A DNA stretch of 32,493 nt from Prochlorococcus sp. AG-355-I20 (GTDB lineage: Bacteria > Cyanobacteriota > Cyanobacteriia > PCC-6307 > Cyanobiaceae): contig QCDM01000014.1 in the NCBI GenBank assembly GCA_003280895.1, positions 1 to 32,493 of the forward strand, in the 5' to 3' direction. The notes under the pieces were generated by a model. The model made no database searches. It worked only from the letters and a program-made list of their open reading frames with translations, and was not told the origin of the DNA. Made by a program: the position numbers and the translations under genes. This document shows, in pieces, positions 1 through 8,575 of the stretch (the stretch's first letter is position 1; the number at the start of each line of letters is the position of its first letter).

Positions 1-2246
1 AGGCGTATAACCTCTTTAAGTTCTGGACATTGATCAATAAATGTTTTGGGGGAATAATTATTATTTTTTAAATCCATAATTTCACTTTCAGTTTTACCAA
101 AAAGGAAGAAATTCTCTTTTTTCACAAGATCTCTTAATTCAACATTAGCCCCATCTAATGTTCCAATAGTTAACGCTCCATTCATAGCAAATTTCATATT
201 TCCAGTTCCAGATGCTTCTTTTCCAGCAGTCGAAATTTGTTCTGAAAGATCTGTTGCAGGATAAACTATTTCACCAAGCTTAACATTGTAGTCTGGTAGA
301 AAAACAACTCTTAATAAACCATCCATATCAGGATCAGAATTGACTACGTCAGCAATACCATTTATAAATCGAATCATCAGCTTTGCCATAAAGTAGCCTG
401 GTGCAGCTTTACCTCCAAATATTATTGTTCTTGGAACTTCATATTTGTTTGAACCATTTTTGATTCTTAAATATTGAGCAATAATTTGGAGAGCGTTTAA
501 ATGTTGCCTTTTATATTGATGTATTCTTTTTACTTGAACATCAAATAAACTGGATGGGTCTACAAGTATTCCAGTTTTTGAATGGATAAAACTAGCTAAT
601 TTTCTTTTGCCACTTAGTTTAGTTTCCTCAAATTTTTCTAAAAAATTGTTGTCATCTTTTTTTTCTTCTAACTTCTTAAGAAGTTCCATATTTGTTATCC
701 AATTTGGACCAACTTCTTCTTCTAAAAGGTTAGATAATGATGGATTAGACAAGGCAACCCATCTTCTTGGAGTAACCCCATTAGTTACATTTGTAAATTT
801 TTCAGGCCATAATACTGCAAATTCAGGCAGAAGTTGTCTTTTTATAAGATCTGAGTGAAGAGCTGCAACACCATTTATATGATGGGCTCCTATTGTCGCC
901 AAGTGGGCCATACGAACTGATTTGGAGCCTTCTTCATCAATTATTGAAAGTTTTTGAAGGATCTTGTCATCTCCAGGATAACGTAGCCTTAATTGTTGTA
1001 GAAATCTCCAATTAATTTCATAAATAATTTCTAGATGACGAGGAAGAAGATCGTTAAATAAACCTAAATCCCATTTCTCTAAAGCTTCTGGTAATAATGT
1101 GTGATTGGTATAAGCAACTGAGGAGGTTGTTATATTCCAAGCTTTATCCCAGCCGATTTGATATTGGTCAATAAGAAGTCGCATTAATTCTGCAACTGCA
1201 ATAGCAGGGTGGGTATCATTTAATTGGACTGTCCAATGATTAGGAAATTCTGTTATTGGTATTGATCTTTTTTCGAGGCTTCTCAACATATCTTGAAGAG
1301 AACAACTTACAAAAAAATGTTGTTGTTTGAGTCTTAATCTTCTACCTTCGTCAGTTCCATCATTTGGATATAGAACTTTTGAAAGTGTTTCAGATGCAAC
1401 TTTTTCTTCTACTGCACCATAATAATCACCAATATTGAATGCATAAAAGTCAAAACTTTCAGTTGCATCAGCTCTCCATAATCTTAATCTGTCACATGTA
1501 TTTACTCTGTATCCTAAAACTGGAACATCATGAGGTACTCCAATAGCATGTTCAGAGGGAATCCATCTTGATCTGTAGTTCCCTTTATCATCTCTAAAAC
1601 TTTCAGTTCTGCCTCCAAAACCAACAAAACATGATTCGTCTGGTTGTGGAAGTTCCCAAGGCCATCCCCCCTTTAACCATTTGTCTGTTACTTCAACTTG
1701 CCAACCATCCCTAATTAACTGATTGAATATTCCAAATTCATATCTAATACCATATCCAACTGCTGGGACTTGTAGTGATGCTAATGATTCCATGTAACAA
1801 GCTGCAAGTCTCCCAAGTCCACCATTTCCTAATCCAGGCTCCTCTTCAACTTCAAGAATTGTTGACAATGATTCAATGCCAAATCTTTTTAAAGCATCTT
1901 CTGCTTCTTGAGTTATTCCAAGATTTAAAAGATTATTACTTAATTGAGGACCTATTAAAAATTCTGCTGATAAGTAGGCTACTGTTTTTTGTGGTTTTTT
2001 TCTTATGACTTCTTGGCTGGCTAAATATCTTGTCATTAGCCTATCTTTAACTGCATAACTTAAAGCCATATACAAGTCGTGAGGACTTGCAGAAGTAGCT
2101 AACTTTCCAAGGGTATAAAATAGATGGGCTGTCATTCCTTGAAAAACAGCATCAGAATCCATACCAGCCTTTTCAGGATCTAAGTAACAGCCTGGAGTAG
2201 GCAAGCGTAGATCGAAGGGTTCGTTGGGATTCATTGGTTTAGCCAT
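1..2246 (-). CDS. glgP: Glycogen phosphorylase (3' end cut off by window edge)
   Basis: Removes glucose units from glycogen as glucose-1-phosphate, in the cytoplasm. The reading frame starts at the ATG read from 2246 to 2244 (MAKPMNPNEPFDLRLPTPG) and stays open to the first base of the window, giving 748 codons. Family members are about 830-850 residues, so roughly the last 90 are missing. Visible signatures are VAYLSAEFLIG, the glycine-rich EEEPGLGNGGLGRLAACYME stretch, and near the C-terminus EASGTGNMKFAMNG. The Lys of that last motif (codon 192-194, about residue 685) is the pyridoxal-phosphate lysine of the family. It is divergent from the antiporter gene, with 154 bases between the start codons for both promoters. 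The call is secure; only the C-terminus is unseen. Confidence 0.95.
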   Translation of the reverse strand, partial: MAKPMNPNEPFDLRLPTPGCYLDPEKAGMDSDAVFQGMTAHLFYTLGKLATSASPHDLYMALSYAVKDRLMTRYLASQEVIRKKPQKTVAYLSAEFLIGPQLSNNLLNLGITQEAEDALKRFGIESLSTILEVEEEPGLGNGGLGRLAACYMESLASLQVPAVGYGIRYEFGIFNQLIRDGWQVEVTDKWLKGGWPWELPQPDESCFVGFGGRTESFRDDKGNYRSRWIPSEHAIGVPHDVPVLGYRVNTCDRLRLWRADATESFDFYAFNIGDYYGAVEEKVASETLSKVLYPNDGTDEGRRLRLKQQHFFVSCSLQDMLRSLEKRSIPITEFPNHWTVQLNDTHPAIAVAELMRLLIDQYQIGWDKAWNITTSSVAYTNHTLLPEALEKWDLGLFNDLLPRHLEIIYEINWRFLQQLRLRYPGDDKILQKLSIIDEEGSKSVRMAHLATIGAHHINGVAALHSDLIKRQLLPEFAVLWPEKFTNVTNGVTPRRWVALSNPSLSNLLEEEVGPNWITNMELLKKLEEKKDDNNFLEKFEETKLSGKRKLASFIHSKTGILVDPSSLFDVQVKRIHQYKRQHLNALQIIAQYLRIKNGSNKYEVPRTIIFGGKAAPGYFMAKLMIRFINGIADVVNSDPDMDGLLRVVFLPDYNVKLGEIVYPATDLSEQISTAGKEASGTGNMKFAMNGALTIGTLDGANVELRDLVKKENFFLFGKTESEIMDLKNNNYSPKTFIDQCPELKEVIR

Positions 2247-2354
2247 ATATTAGACGATAGCTATTTTTTTGAAAATTTCTTTGTTGTAACTTCAGATCCA
2301 CACTTGTTGAGTATTTTTGCTTTTTTCTTACATATTTCTTAAAGTGGGCCCTCT

Positions 2355-2390
2355 ATAAACTATCTTCCAATTAGGTAGTTTATTTTTTCT
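2355..2390 (+). promoter_or_regulatory. Terminator-like hairpin with T tract just upstream of the antiporter start
   Basis: Bases 2355-2364 (ATAAACTATC) pair with 2374-2383 (GGTAGTTTAT) as a 10-bp stem with one G.U pair and a 9-base loop. The stem is followed at once by TTTTTCT. The shape is an intrinsic terminator pointing in the plus direction, yet it ends about 10 bases before the ATG at 2401. No plus-strand gene lies upstream (glgP is on the other strand), so it may act as an attenuator, as a block to ribosome access, or against antisense transcription. A TATAAA at 2354-2359 overlaps the left arm and could instead be a -10 element. Confidence 0.5.
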
Positions 2391-2400
2391 CTCATTTCAT

Positions 2401-3768
2401 ATGTATTCTTTACTTGCTGAATTAAGTGCACATGATTTAGAAGTTGCTGAAACTTTGATAGGAGTTATAAGGTTTCTACTGATATTTTTAGCTGCAAGAG
2501 CATTAGCAGAAGTATTAGTAAGACTAAGTTTACCAACGATAGTAGGTGAGCTGCTCGCAGGGGTCGTAATAGGAGCATCAGGATTCCATTTGTTGATACC
2601 GCCATCGGCAGGAACCGAATTAAATGAAGGACTTGTAAATGTTATTAGCTCGTTGGCGTCCATCCCCCCAGAAGCGGTACCTGATGTTTATTTCGAAAGT
2701 TTTCCATCCCTCCAAGCAGTAGCAACTCTCGGATTATATGCTCTTTTATTTTTGACAGGATTAGAAAGTGAGTTAGAGGAATTAGTAGCTGTCGGAGCTC
2801 AAGCTTTTACAGTTGCTATGGCTGGTGTAATTTTACCTTTTGCTTTTGGAACTCTTGGATTAATGTTTATTTTCCAGGTAGATCTAATTCCGGCAGTTTT
2901 TGCTGGAGCATCTATGACAGCAACAAGTATAGGAATTACTGCTAGTGTTTTTGGTGAGTTGGGATATTTAAAAACCAGAGAAGGACAGATAGTTATTGGT
3001 GCAGCAGTGCTAGACGATATTTTAGGAATTGTAATTCTGGCTGTTGTTGTGGCTCTTGCTGCAGGAGGTACTTTAGAAATTGCTCCTATTGTTAAATTAG
3101 TTGCTGCAGCTGTAGTATTTGTAATTGCTGCTATCGCATTAAGTAGAACAGCAGCCCCAGGGTTTGATTGGTTATTAGATAGATTAAAGGCTCCCGGAGC
3201 TGTAGTGGTAGCCTCTTTCGTGATACTTGTGCTGTGTTGTTTTGTCGCAACAGCCATTGGATTGGAAGCAGCTTTAGGTGCTTTTGCAGCTGGACTAATT
3301 CTAAGTAGTTCTAAAAATAATCACGCAATCCAACAATCCGTTTTACCTTTAGTATCCTTATTCGCAACAATTTTCTTTGTATTGGTAGGAGCTGGAATGG
3401 ATTTATCAGTTATTAATCCACTTGATCCAACAAGTAGGTCAGCTCTTGTAGTTGCAGGATTTTTATTAGTGGTAGCAATTATTGGAAAAATTGCTGCAGG
3501 GTGGGTATTTTCGAGTGATAAACCTACTAATAGATTAGTTGTAGGTTTGGGCATGATGCCTAGAGGAGAGGTTGGTTTAATTTTCCTTGGGCTAGGAACA
3601 AGCGCTAAGTTGTTAACTCCTTCTCTTGAAGCAGCTATTTTATTAATGGTTATTGGAACTACATTTCTTGCACCTGTTCTCTTGAGAATTGTTCTAAAAG
3701 ATAAGCCACCAAATGATGGCAATAAAATTTCAGATGATGTTGCAGCTGATCCTGTAGGTCTTCTTTAG
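2401..3768 (+). CDS. Na+/H+ antiporter, CPA/NapA-KefB type
   Basis: Inner-membrane cation:proton antiporter of 455 residues, almost entirely hydrophobic with about a dozen membrane segments. The first segments cover roughly residues 18-60 and include LPTIVGELLAGVVIGA, typical of the Na_H_exchanger fold. TATSIGIT (about 173-180) matches the unwound helix, and AAVLDDILGI carries the paired Asp205-Asp206 expected of electrogenic CPA antiporters. GMMPRGEVGLIF lies near the C-terminus. It likely exports Na+ in exchange for H+, fitting a marine cell; K+/H+ exchange is not excluded. The ATG at 2401 is the only sensible start, since the next Met lies far inside the transport domain. A hairpin with a T tract lies immediately upstream. 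The alpha/beta hydrolase gene follows after 43 bases. Confidence 0.85.
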   Translation: MYSLLAELSAHDLEVAETLIGVIRFLLIFLAARALAEVLVRLSLPTIVGELLAGVVIGASGFHLLIPPSAGTELNEGLVNVISSLASIPPEAVPDVYFESFPSLQAVATLGLYALLFLTGLESELEELVAVGAQAFTVAMAGVILPFAFGTLGLMFIFQVDLIPAVFAGASMTATSIGITASVFGELGYLKTREGQIVIGAAVLDDILGIVILAVVVALAAGGTLEIAPIVKLVAAAVVFVIAAIALSRTAAPGFDWLLDRLKAPGAVVVASFVILVLCCFVATAIGLEAALGAFAAGLILSSSKNNHAIQQSVLPLVSLFATIFFVLVGAGMDLSVINPLDPTSRSALVVAGFLLVVAIIGKIAAGWVFSSDKPTNRLVVGLGMMPRGEVGLIFLGLGTSAKLLTPSLEAAILLMVIGTTFLAPVLLRIVLKDKPPNDGNKISDDVAADPVGLL

Positions 3769-3811
3769 GAAATAATTTTATTAGTATTAATTAATATAGT
3801 ATTTTCACTAA

Positions 3812-4711
3812 ATGGAAAAATCAGCTCTTATAGATAGTGATGTAAATTATGACTGGAATTTTTTAAATTACCCAATACATACTATTTCTGCTAAGCCTGA
3901 GCAAACATCAAAAGAATGTGCAATTTTATTAATTCATGGTTTCGGGGCCTCTACGGATCATTGGAGATTCAATATCCCTATTTTGAGTAGTAAATATGAA
4001 GTTCATGCGATGGATCTTCTTGGTTTTGGAAAAAGTCCTAAACCCCAAGATGTTGAATACTCAGGATCTTTATGGAAGGATCAGGTTGTTGCTTTTGTAC
4101 AAGAGAAAATAAAAAAACCCACAATTGTTGTTGGAAATTCATTAGGTGGTTATGCAGCACTAGCAGCTGGTGCAGAATTAAATGATCTAAATGCAGGAGT
4201 GGTATTACTTAATGCTGCAGGATATTTTAGTGAAGAAAAAACTATCAAAAAGAATATGTTGCAAACTTCAATTGAAACAGTTGCCGGCATATTTTTGAAA
4301 AATATTGTTCTTCAACGTTTGATTTTTGAGAATATGAGAAATCCAAAAAATATAAAAAAAACTTTGAATCAAGTTTATGTTGATAAAAAAAATGTTGATG
4401 ATTTTTTAGTTGAGTCAATAAGGAAGCCTTCATTAGATTTCGGAGCTTTTAATGTTTTTAGAAGTGTATTTAACCCATCAGGTCCTCAGGGATTGCCGTT
4501 GGATAAGCTATTCGCAAAACTAAATGCACCATTATTACTTCTTTGGGGAGGGAAAGATCCATGGATGAACACTCCAAAAAAAAGAAATCTATATAAAAAA
4601 TTTACACCAAAAAATACAAAAGAAATTATTCTTGATGCTGGACATTGCCCTCATGATGAGATACCTGAATTAGTTAATCAGCATATTTTGGATTGGGTTG
4701 ATTCTCTTTAA
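3812..4711 (+). CDS. Alpha/beta hydrolase fold protein
   Basis: A 299-residue soluble protein with a complete catalytic triad layout. HGFGAST (about 42-48) forms the oxyanion-hole loop. VVGNSLGGYAAL carries the nucleophile Ser110 in a G-N-S-L-G elbow. LLLWGGKDPW supplies Asp249 and DAGHCPHDEIPE supplies His278. This arrangement is that of the cyanobacterial and chloroplast hydrolases near haloalkane dehalogenases and epoxide hydrolases. The substrate cannot be read from sequence. It lies in the same orientation as the antiporter upstream and the mutarotase-like gene 9 bases downstream, so it is probably co-transcribed with the latter. The enzyme fold is secure and the substrate unknown. Confidence 0.85.
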   Translation: MEKSALIDSDVNYDWNFLNYPIHTISAKPEQTSKECAILLIHGFGASTDHWRFNIPILSSKYEVHAMDLLGFGKSPKPQDVEYSGSLWKDQVVAFVQEKIKKPTIVVGNSLGGYAALAAGAELNDLNAGVVLLNAAGYFSEEKTIKKNMLQTSIETVAGIFLKNIVLQRLIFENMRNPKNIKKTLNQVYVDKKNVDDFLVESIRKPSLDFGAFNVFRSVFNPSGPQGLPLDKLFAKLNAPLLLLWGGKDPWMNTPKKRNLYKKFTPKNTKEIILDAGHCPHDEIPELVNQHILDWVDSL

Positions 4712-4720
4712 GCAATAATC

Positions 4721-5575
4721 GTGAAACTTGAATTATCTAATAAGGACCAAGGAATTTTTGTCTTTCAATTAGATAAAAATAATTACATTAAATTTTGTCC
4801 TGAAAGAGGAGGCGTTATTACAAATTGGGTTTCAGATGGTAATGAAATACTTTATTTCGATGAAACAAGATTTATGGACAAGACAAAAAGTATTAGGGGA
4901 GGTATTCCAATCTTGTTTCCAATTTGTGGCAATCTCAATACCTCTAATTCAGTATTTGGAAATGGTTATTTGCAATTACCACAACATGGGTTCGCTAGGG
5001 ATTTGCAATGGCAATATTCCTTCAATGAAAATGAAAAATTTTTATGCTTATTCTTAAATGCATCTAAACAAACCAAAAAATATTATCCTTTCGATTTCGA
5101 ACTAAAAATAGAAATTACCTTGAAAATTAACTTTTTAGAATTTGAAATTACAATCCATAACAAAACAGATTTTGCTATGCCTATAAATTTTGGTTTGCAT
5201 CCTTATTTTAATGTTTCAGATTTCAAAAATTTAGAGTTTGTTGATAATCCACTTAATTGTCAGGATCAAGAAAGAAATTCTATAAGTAATACTTTGGATG
5301 AATTAAACAAAATTAATTTAGGAGTTGATCTACTTATGTATACTTCCGGTAGAAGCTCTTTTCGAGATAAGATTTTTAAAAGAGAGGTGACTTTAAATCA
5401 TCCATATCCTTTTGATTTAGGCGTTATTTGGAGTGATCCTCCAAGAAGAATGATATGTCTCGAACCTTGGACTAGTCCCCGAAATTCTTTTGTTGATGGA
5501 TTTAGAAATATTATGATTCCTTCAAATGATAGTAAAAGGTTGAATGCCTCAATACAAATAAAATCTCTTAAGTAA
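4721..5575 (+). CDS. Aldose 1-epimerase / hexose-phosphate mutarotase family protein
   Basis: A 284-residue protein that probably interconverts the alpha and beta anomers of a sugar or sugar phosphate. SIRGGIPILFPICGN (about 57-71) resembles the RGG-x-P-x-x-P region of YeaD-type glucose-6-phosphate 1-epimerases. LPQHGFARDLQW provides His89, NFGLHPYFNV provides His160 and CLEPWTSP provides Glu248, which fit the two His and one Glu of the mutarotase site. The start is GTG at 4721, 9 bases after the hydrolase stop codon; no ATG lies near. The DUF1537 kinase begins 13 bases downstream, so the three genes probably form one transcript. Whether the substrate is phosphorylated is inference. Confidence 0.8.
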   Translation: MKLELSNKDQGIFVFQLDKNNYIKFCPERGGVITNWVSDGNEILYFDETRFMDKTKSIRGGIPILFPICGNLNTSNSVFGNGYLQLPQHGFARDLQWQYSFNENEKFLCLFLNASKQTKKYYPFDFELKIEITLKINFLEFEITIHNKTDFAMPINFGLHPYFNVSDFKNLEFVDNPLNCQDQERNSISNTLDELNKINLGVDLLMYTSGRSSFRDKIFKREVTLNHPYPFDLGVIWSDPPRRMICLEPWTSPRNSFVDGFRNIMIPSNDSKRLNASIQIKSLK

Positions 5576-5588
5576 TTTTGCAATACTT

Positions 5589-6938
5589 ATGAAATTTGTT
5601 GTTATAGATGATGATCCCACAGGCTCTCAAACTGTTCACGATTGCTTATTACTGCTTAAGTGGGACTGCTCAACTTTAGTTAAAGGTTTTGAATCTAAAT
5701 CAAATTTATTTTTTATTTTGGCTAACACAAGGTCACTATCGGAAAATGATGCGAAATTAACAATAGAGGAAATTTGCAAAAATCTTAAGAATGTAATTAC
5801 TTCTCAAGCCTATGAAGGAGAAATTATTTTTATAAGTAGAGGAGACTCTACTCTTCGAGGACATAACTTTATAGAGCCAATTGCTCTAAATAGTTGCTTA
5901 GGACCTTTTGATGCTACTTTTCATATTCCAGCTTTCATAGAGGGTAAGAGATTAACAATTAATGGATCTCATTTTGTTGATAAAACTCCTATTAGTCAAA
6001 CAATTTTTGCAACAGATAAAATTTTTGGATATGAGACAAGTAATGTCAAGAATCTCTTATTTCAGCAGAGTAAATCGCAAATAAATTTTGAAGATATTCA
6101 AAATCTTTTATTGTCAGATATCGAAAAGCTAAATGATGAAGAAAATAATATTGTTTTTAAAACACTAAAGAACTTGAAGAATAATAAACATGTAGTTGTA
6201 GATGTAGAAAATTATTCTCAACTAAAAAAATTTTCTTTAGTAATTAAAAAATTAATTAAACAAAAAAAATTCCTTTTTCGAACTGCGGCAAGTTTTATAA
6301 GTTCAATTTCTGAGAAAAAAAGTGTATCTCAGAGTAAAATATTTTTCTCTAATTTAAGAATAAGAAATAAAGAAAAGAGTTTTCTTCCAGGAATGATAAT
6401 TGTTGGATCTTATGTAGAACTTTCAACAATACAATTGAATAATTTATTAGAGATAAGTAATTGCTATCCAATTGAATTAGATGTTTTTGAATTTTTTAAA
6501 ATTACTTCATTAGATAATAATCAGGAGCGAAGGAATTTGTTTAAAAATAAATTTTTGAAAGAAATTAGATTTTCTTTTGAGAAAGGAAAAACTCCTGTTT
6601 TGTTTACTTCAAGAAAATTTATGTCTTTAGATGCTTCTGAAATATTTAATTTTTATAATTTACTTGCTTGTTTTATTGCCGAATTAGTCGCAGATTTGAA
6701 GTATGAAATAGGATATTTGATTTCAAAAGGTGGAATAACAACAAATTTGATTCTTAGTAAAGGACTTAATGCAGATTATGTTTATCTTGAAGGACAGATT
6801 TTAACTGGCATTTCAGTGGTGACTTACAATTTAAAAAATGGCGAAAAACTTCCCATTGTTACTCATCCTGGAAACATTGGCACTAAAGATTCACTGGTTA
6901 ATATTTGGAAAGTTTTTGAAAATAAAAATAATTTTTAA
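5589..6938 (+). CDS. Four-carbon acid sugar kinase family protein (DUF1537)
   Basis: A 449-residue protein of the family that phosphorylates four-carbon sugar acids such as erythronate, threonate or denitrified relatives in heterotrophs. The N-terminus VVIDDDPTGSQTVHD (about 4-18) is the hallmark of the substrate domain, followed by SRGDSTLRGH (83-92). The C-terminal nucleotide domain shows SKGGITTNLIL and ITHPGNIG-like VTHPGNIGTKD. The usual partners (PdxA2-like dehydrogenase, class II aldolase, OtnI isomerase) are not beside it; its neighbours are a mutarotase-like gene and a hydrolase. The substrate in this organism is therefore open. Its stop codon is only 2 bases from the stop codon of icd on the opposite strand. 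The middle of the protein (about 160-260) is very Lys- and Asn-rich. Confidence 0.8.
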   Translation: MKFVVIDDDPTGSQTVHDCLLLLKWDCSTLVKGFESKSNLFFILANTRSLSENDAKLTIEEICKNLKNVITSQAYEGEIIFISRGDSTLRGHNFIEPIALNSCLGPFDATFHIPAFIEGKRLTINGSHFVDKTPISQTIFATDKIFGYETSNVKNLLFQQSKSQINFEDIQNLLLSDIEKLNDEENNIVFKTLKNLKNNKHVVVDVENYSQLKKFSLVIKKLIKQKKFLFRTAASFISSISEKKSVSQSKIFFSNLRIRNKEKSFLPGMIIVGSYVELSTIQLNNLLEISNCYPIELDVFEFFKITSLDNNQERRNLFKNKFLKEIRFSFEKGKTPVLFTSRKFMSLDASEIFNFYNLLACFIAELVADLKYEIGYLISKGGITTNLILSKGLNADYVYLEGQILTGISVVTYNLKNGEKLPIVTHPGNIGTKDSLVNIWKVFENKNNF

Positions 6939-6940
6939 AA

Positions 6941-8365
6941 TTAGAAATTTGAGATAATTTCTTCCGCAAAACTGCTGCAAGATAAGGGTTCTACTTTTGG
7001 TTCCATTAAGCGTGCTAGATCATAGGTGACTTTTTTTTGCTCTATTGCCTTACTTAAACCATTAGTAATTAAGTTAGCTGCCTCATACCAACCAAAATAT
7101 TCAAGCATCATTACACCACTAAGAATTACTGAACCTGGATTAATCTTATTTAAGCCTGCATGTTTTGGCGCAGTACCGTGAGTAGCTTCGAAAATTGCTG
7201 CATTATCTCCAATATTTGCACCAGGAGCCATACCTAAGCCACCAACAATTGCAGCAGCAGCATCAGAAACATAGTCTCCATTAAGATTTAAGGTTGCAAG
7301 GATTGAATATTCTTGAGGTCTAGTTTGAATTTGTTGAAATATACTATCAGCTATCCGATCATCAACAAGAATAAGTTCTTTCCATTTTCCATCTCCGTGA
7401 GAATTTGATATTGATGCAATAACTTCTTTAATTTCTTCGCAAATGAATGCTTTTTTGTTATTTGTAAGTTTGTCAAAACCTGGTTCAATTTTTCGAGCAT
7501 TATTTTCAATTGTGATTTCTGGATTTTTCTGAATATTATCTAAAATCCAGCTTTCTCTTTCTGTAATGCAATCTTCTCTAAATTCATTTACTGCTAATTC
7601 ATATCCCCAATCTCTAAATGCACCTTCTGTATATTTCATAATATTCCCTTTATGTACAAGAGTCACATGCCTTTTATCTCCTGATAATCTTTTGGCATGT
7701 TCAATAGCTTTTCTAATATGCCTTTGGCTACCAGATTTACTCACTGGTTTTATTCCAATACCTGATCCGTCGGGTATAGATCTATTTTTTAAATTTTTAC
7801 TTTTTGGTATGACAACGTTATTTAAGTGACTTATTAATTCAAGACAATTATTATCCTCCGCTTCCCATTCAATTCCCATGTAGATATCCTCAGTATTTTC
7901 TCTATAAACAATAACGTCTAAATTTTGGGGATTTTTGTGAGGGCTTGGAGTTCCTGAATAATATTTACATGGTCTAACACAGCTATATAAATCAAATATT
8001 TGCCTTAATGCAACATTAAGAGATCTAATACCTCCACCGATCGGAGTCGTTAAAGGACCTTTGATGGCTACACCAAAGTGTTTGATCGCTTCAATAGTAT
8101 CTTGAGGGAGGTAGTTATATGTTCCATAAAGTTCACAAGCTTCATCTCCTGCATAGACTTTAAACCAATTAATTTTTCTTTCATCTCTATAGCTTTTTTT
8201 TATAGCTGAATCTAGAACGATTTGAGTTGCAGGCCAAATATCAACTCCAGTACCATCACCCCTAATAAATGGGACAATTGGATTATTAGGAACATTAGGG
8301 TTGCCTTGATTAAAAGTTATTATCTCGCCTTCACTAGGTAAAGTTAATTTTTCAAATTTTGGCAT
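6941..8365 (-). CDS. icd: Isocitrate dehydrogenase, NADP-dependent
   Basis: Oxidatively decarboxylates isocitrate to 2-oxoglutarate, the carbon skeleton for ammonium assimilation and the nitrogen-status signal in cyanobacteria. The 474-residue protein has VPFIRGDGTGVDIW at the N-terminus. GPLTTPIGGGIRSLNVALRQ contains the substrate-binding Ser. VYRENTEDIYMGIE, VHKGNIMKYTEGAFRDWGY and ATHGTAPKHAG (cofactor site) are also present, all typical of bacterial NADP-type enzymes. Its stop codon faces the DUF1537 kinase stop across 2 bases. Upstream lies a near-match to an NtcA site inside a long inverted repeat (8383-8431). This suggests nitrogen control, which is established for icd in other cyanobacteria. 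Confidence 0.97.
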   Translation of the reverse strand: MPKFEKLTLPSEGEIITFNQGNPNVPNNPIVPFIRGDGTGVDIWPATQIVLDSAIKKSYRDERKINWFKVYAGDEACELYGTYNYLPQDTIEAIKHFGVAIKGPLTTPIGGGIRSLNVALRQIFDLYSCVRPCKYYSGTPSPHKNPQNLDVIVYRENTEDIYMGIEWEAEDNNCLELISHLNNVVIPKSKNLKNRSIPDGSGIGIKPVSKSGSQRHIRKAIEHAKRLSGDKRHVTLVHKGNIMKYTEGAFRDWGYELAVNEFREDCITERESWILDNIQKNPEITIENNARKIEPGFDKLTNNKKAFICEEIKEVIASISNSHGDGKWKELILVDDRIADSIFQQIQTRPQEYSILATLNLNGDYVSDAAAAIVGGLGMAPGANIGDNAAIFEATHGTAPKHAGLNKINPGSVILSGVMMLEYFGWYEAANLITNGLSKAIEQKKVTYDLARLMEPKVEPLSCSSFAEEIISNF

Positions 8366-8382
8366 AGCATTGAATTAATAAA

Positions 8383-8431
8383 AGATAACTCATTCAAGTT
8401 CCTCGTATTGTAATTTGCAATGAGTTATTTT
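8383..8431 (-). promoter_or_regulatory. icd upstream region: 13-bp inverted repeat around a near-NtcA site
   Basis: Bases 8383-8395 (AAGATAACTCATT) pair with 8419-8431 (AATGAGTTATTTT) over 13 bp with one G.U. The 23-base loop includes GTATTGTAATTTGC at 8405-8418. That is GTA-N8-TGC, one base from the NtcA consensus GTA-N8-TAC. The site centre lies about 46 bases upstream of the icd ATG. A T/A-rich -10 (around 8377-8384, read on minus) falls about 20 bases below it, the spacing of an NtcA-activated promoter. Repeat and motif are seen directly; NtcA control is inferred. Confidence 0.45.
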
Positions 8432-8575
8432 CTTTAAAACCTAGAAATTTATTATTCAAATGTGAATAGAGAATAGTTTATTAATCAGCATTTCAACATC
8501 TTTATTAAAAGAAAAAGTAGTTAATAAGCAAGTTAAAGCAAATTATGTCATTTTCAAAAAAATACTCAGCTATTT

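Noticed and set aside
607..2008. Plus-strand open frames within glgP
   Set aside because: The minus-strand frame encodes an unmistakable glycogen phosphorylase across the whole stretch, and the plus-strand products have no recognisable features.
2397..3722. Several long open frames on the minus strand opposite the antiporter
   Set aside because: They mirror the GC-richer, Ala/Gly/Leu-rich coding frame on the plus strand, show no motifs, and give low-complexity Thr/Ala/Asn/Pro-rich products. They are shadows.
3785..3796. Perfect palindrome TATTAATTAATA between the antiporter and hydrolase genes
   Set aside because: Short A/T-only palindromes are expected by chance in this composition, and nothing nearby supports function.
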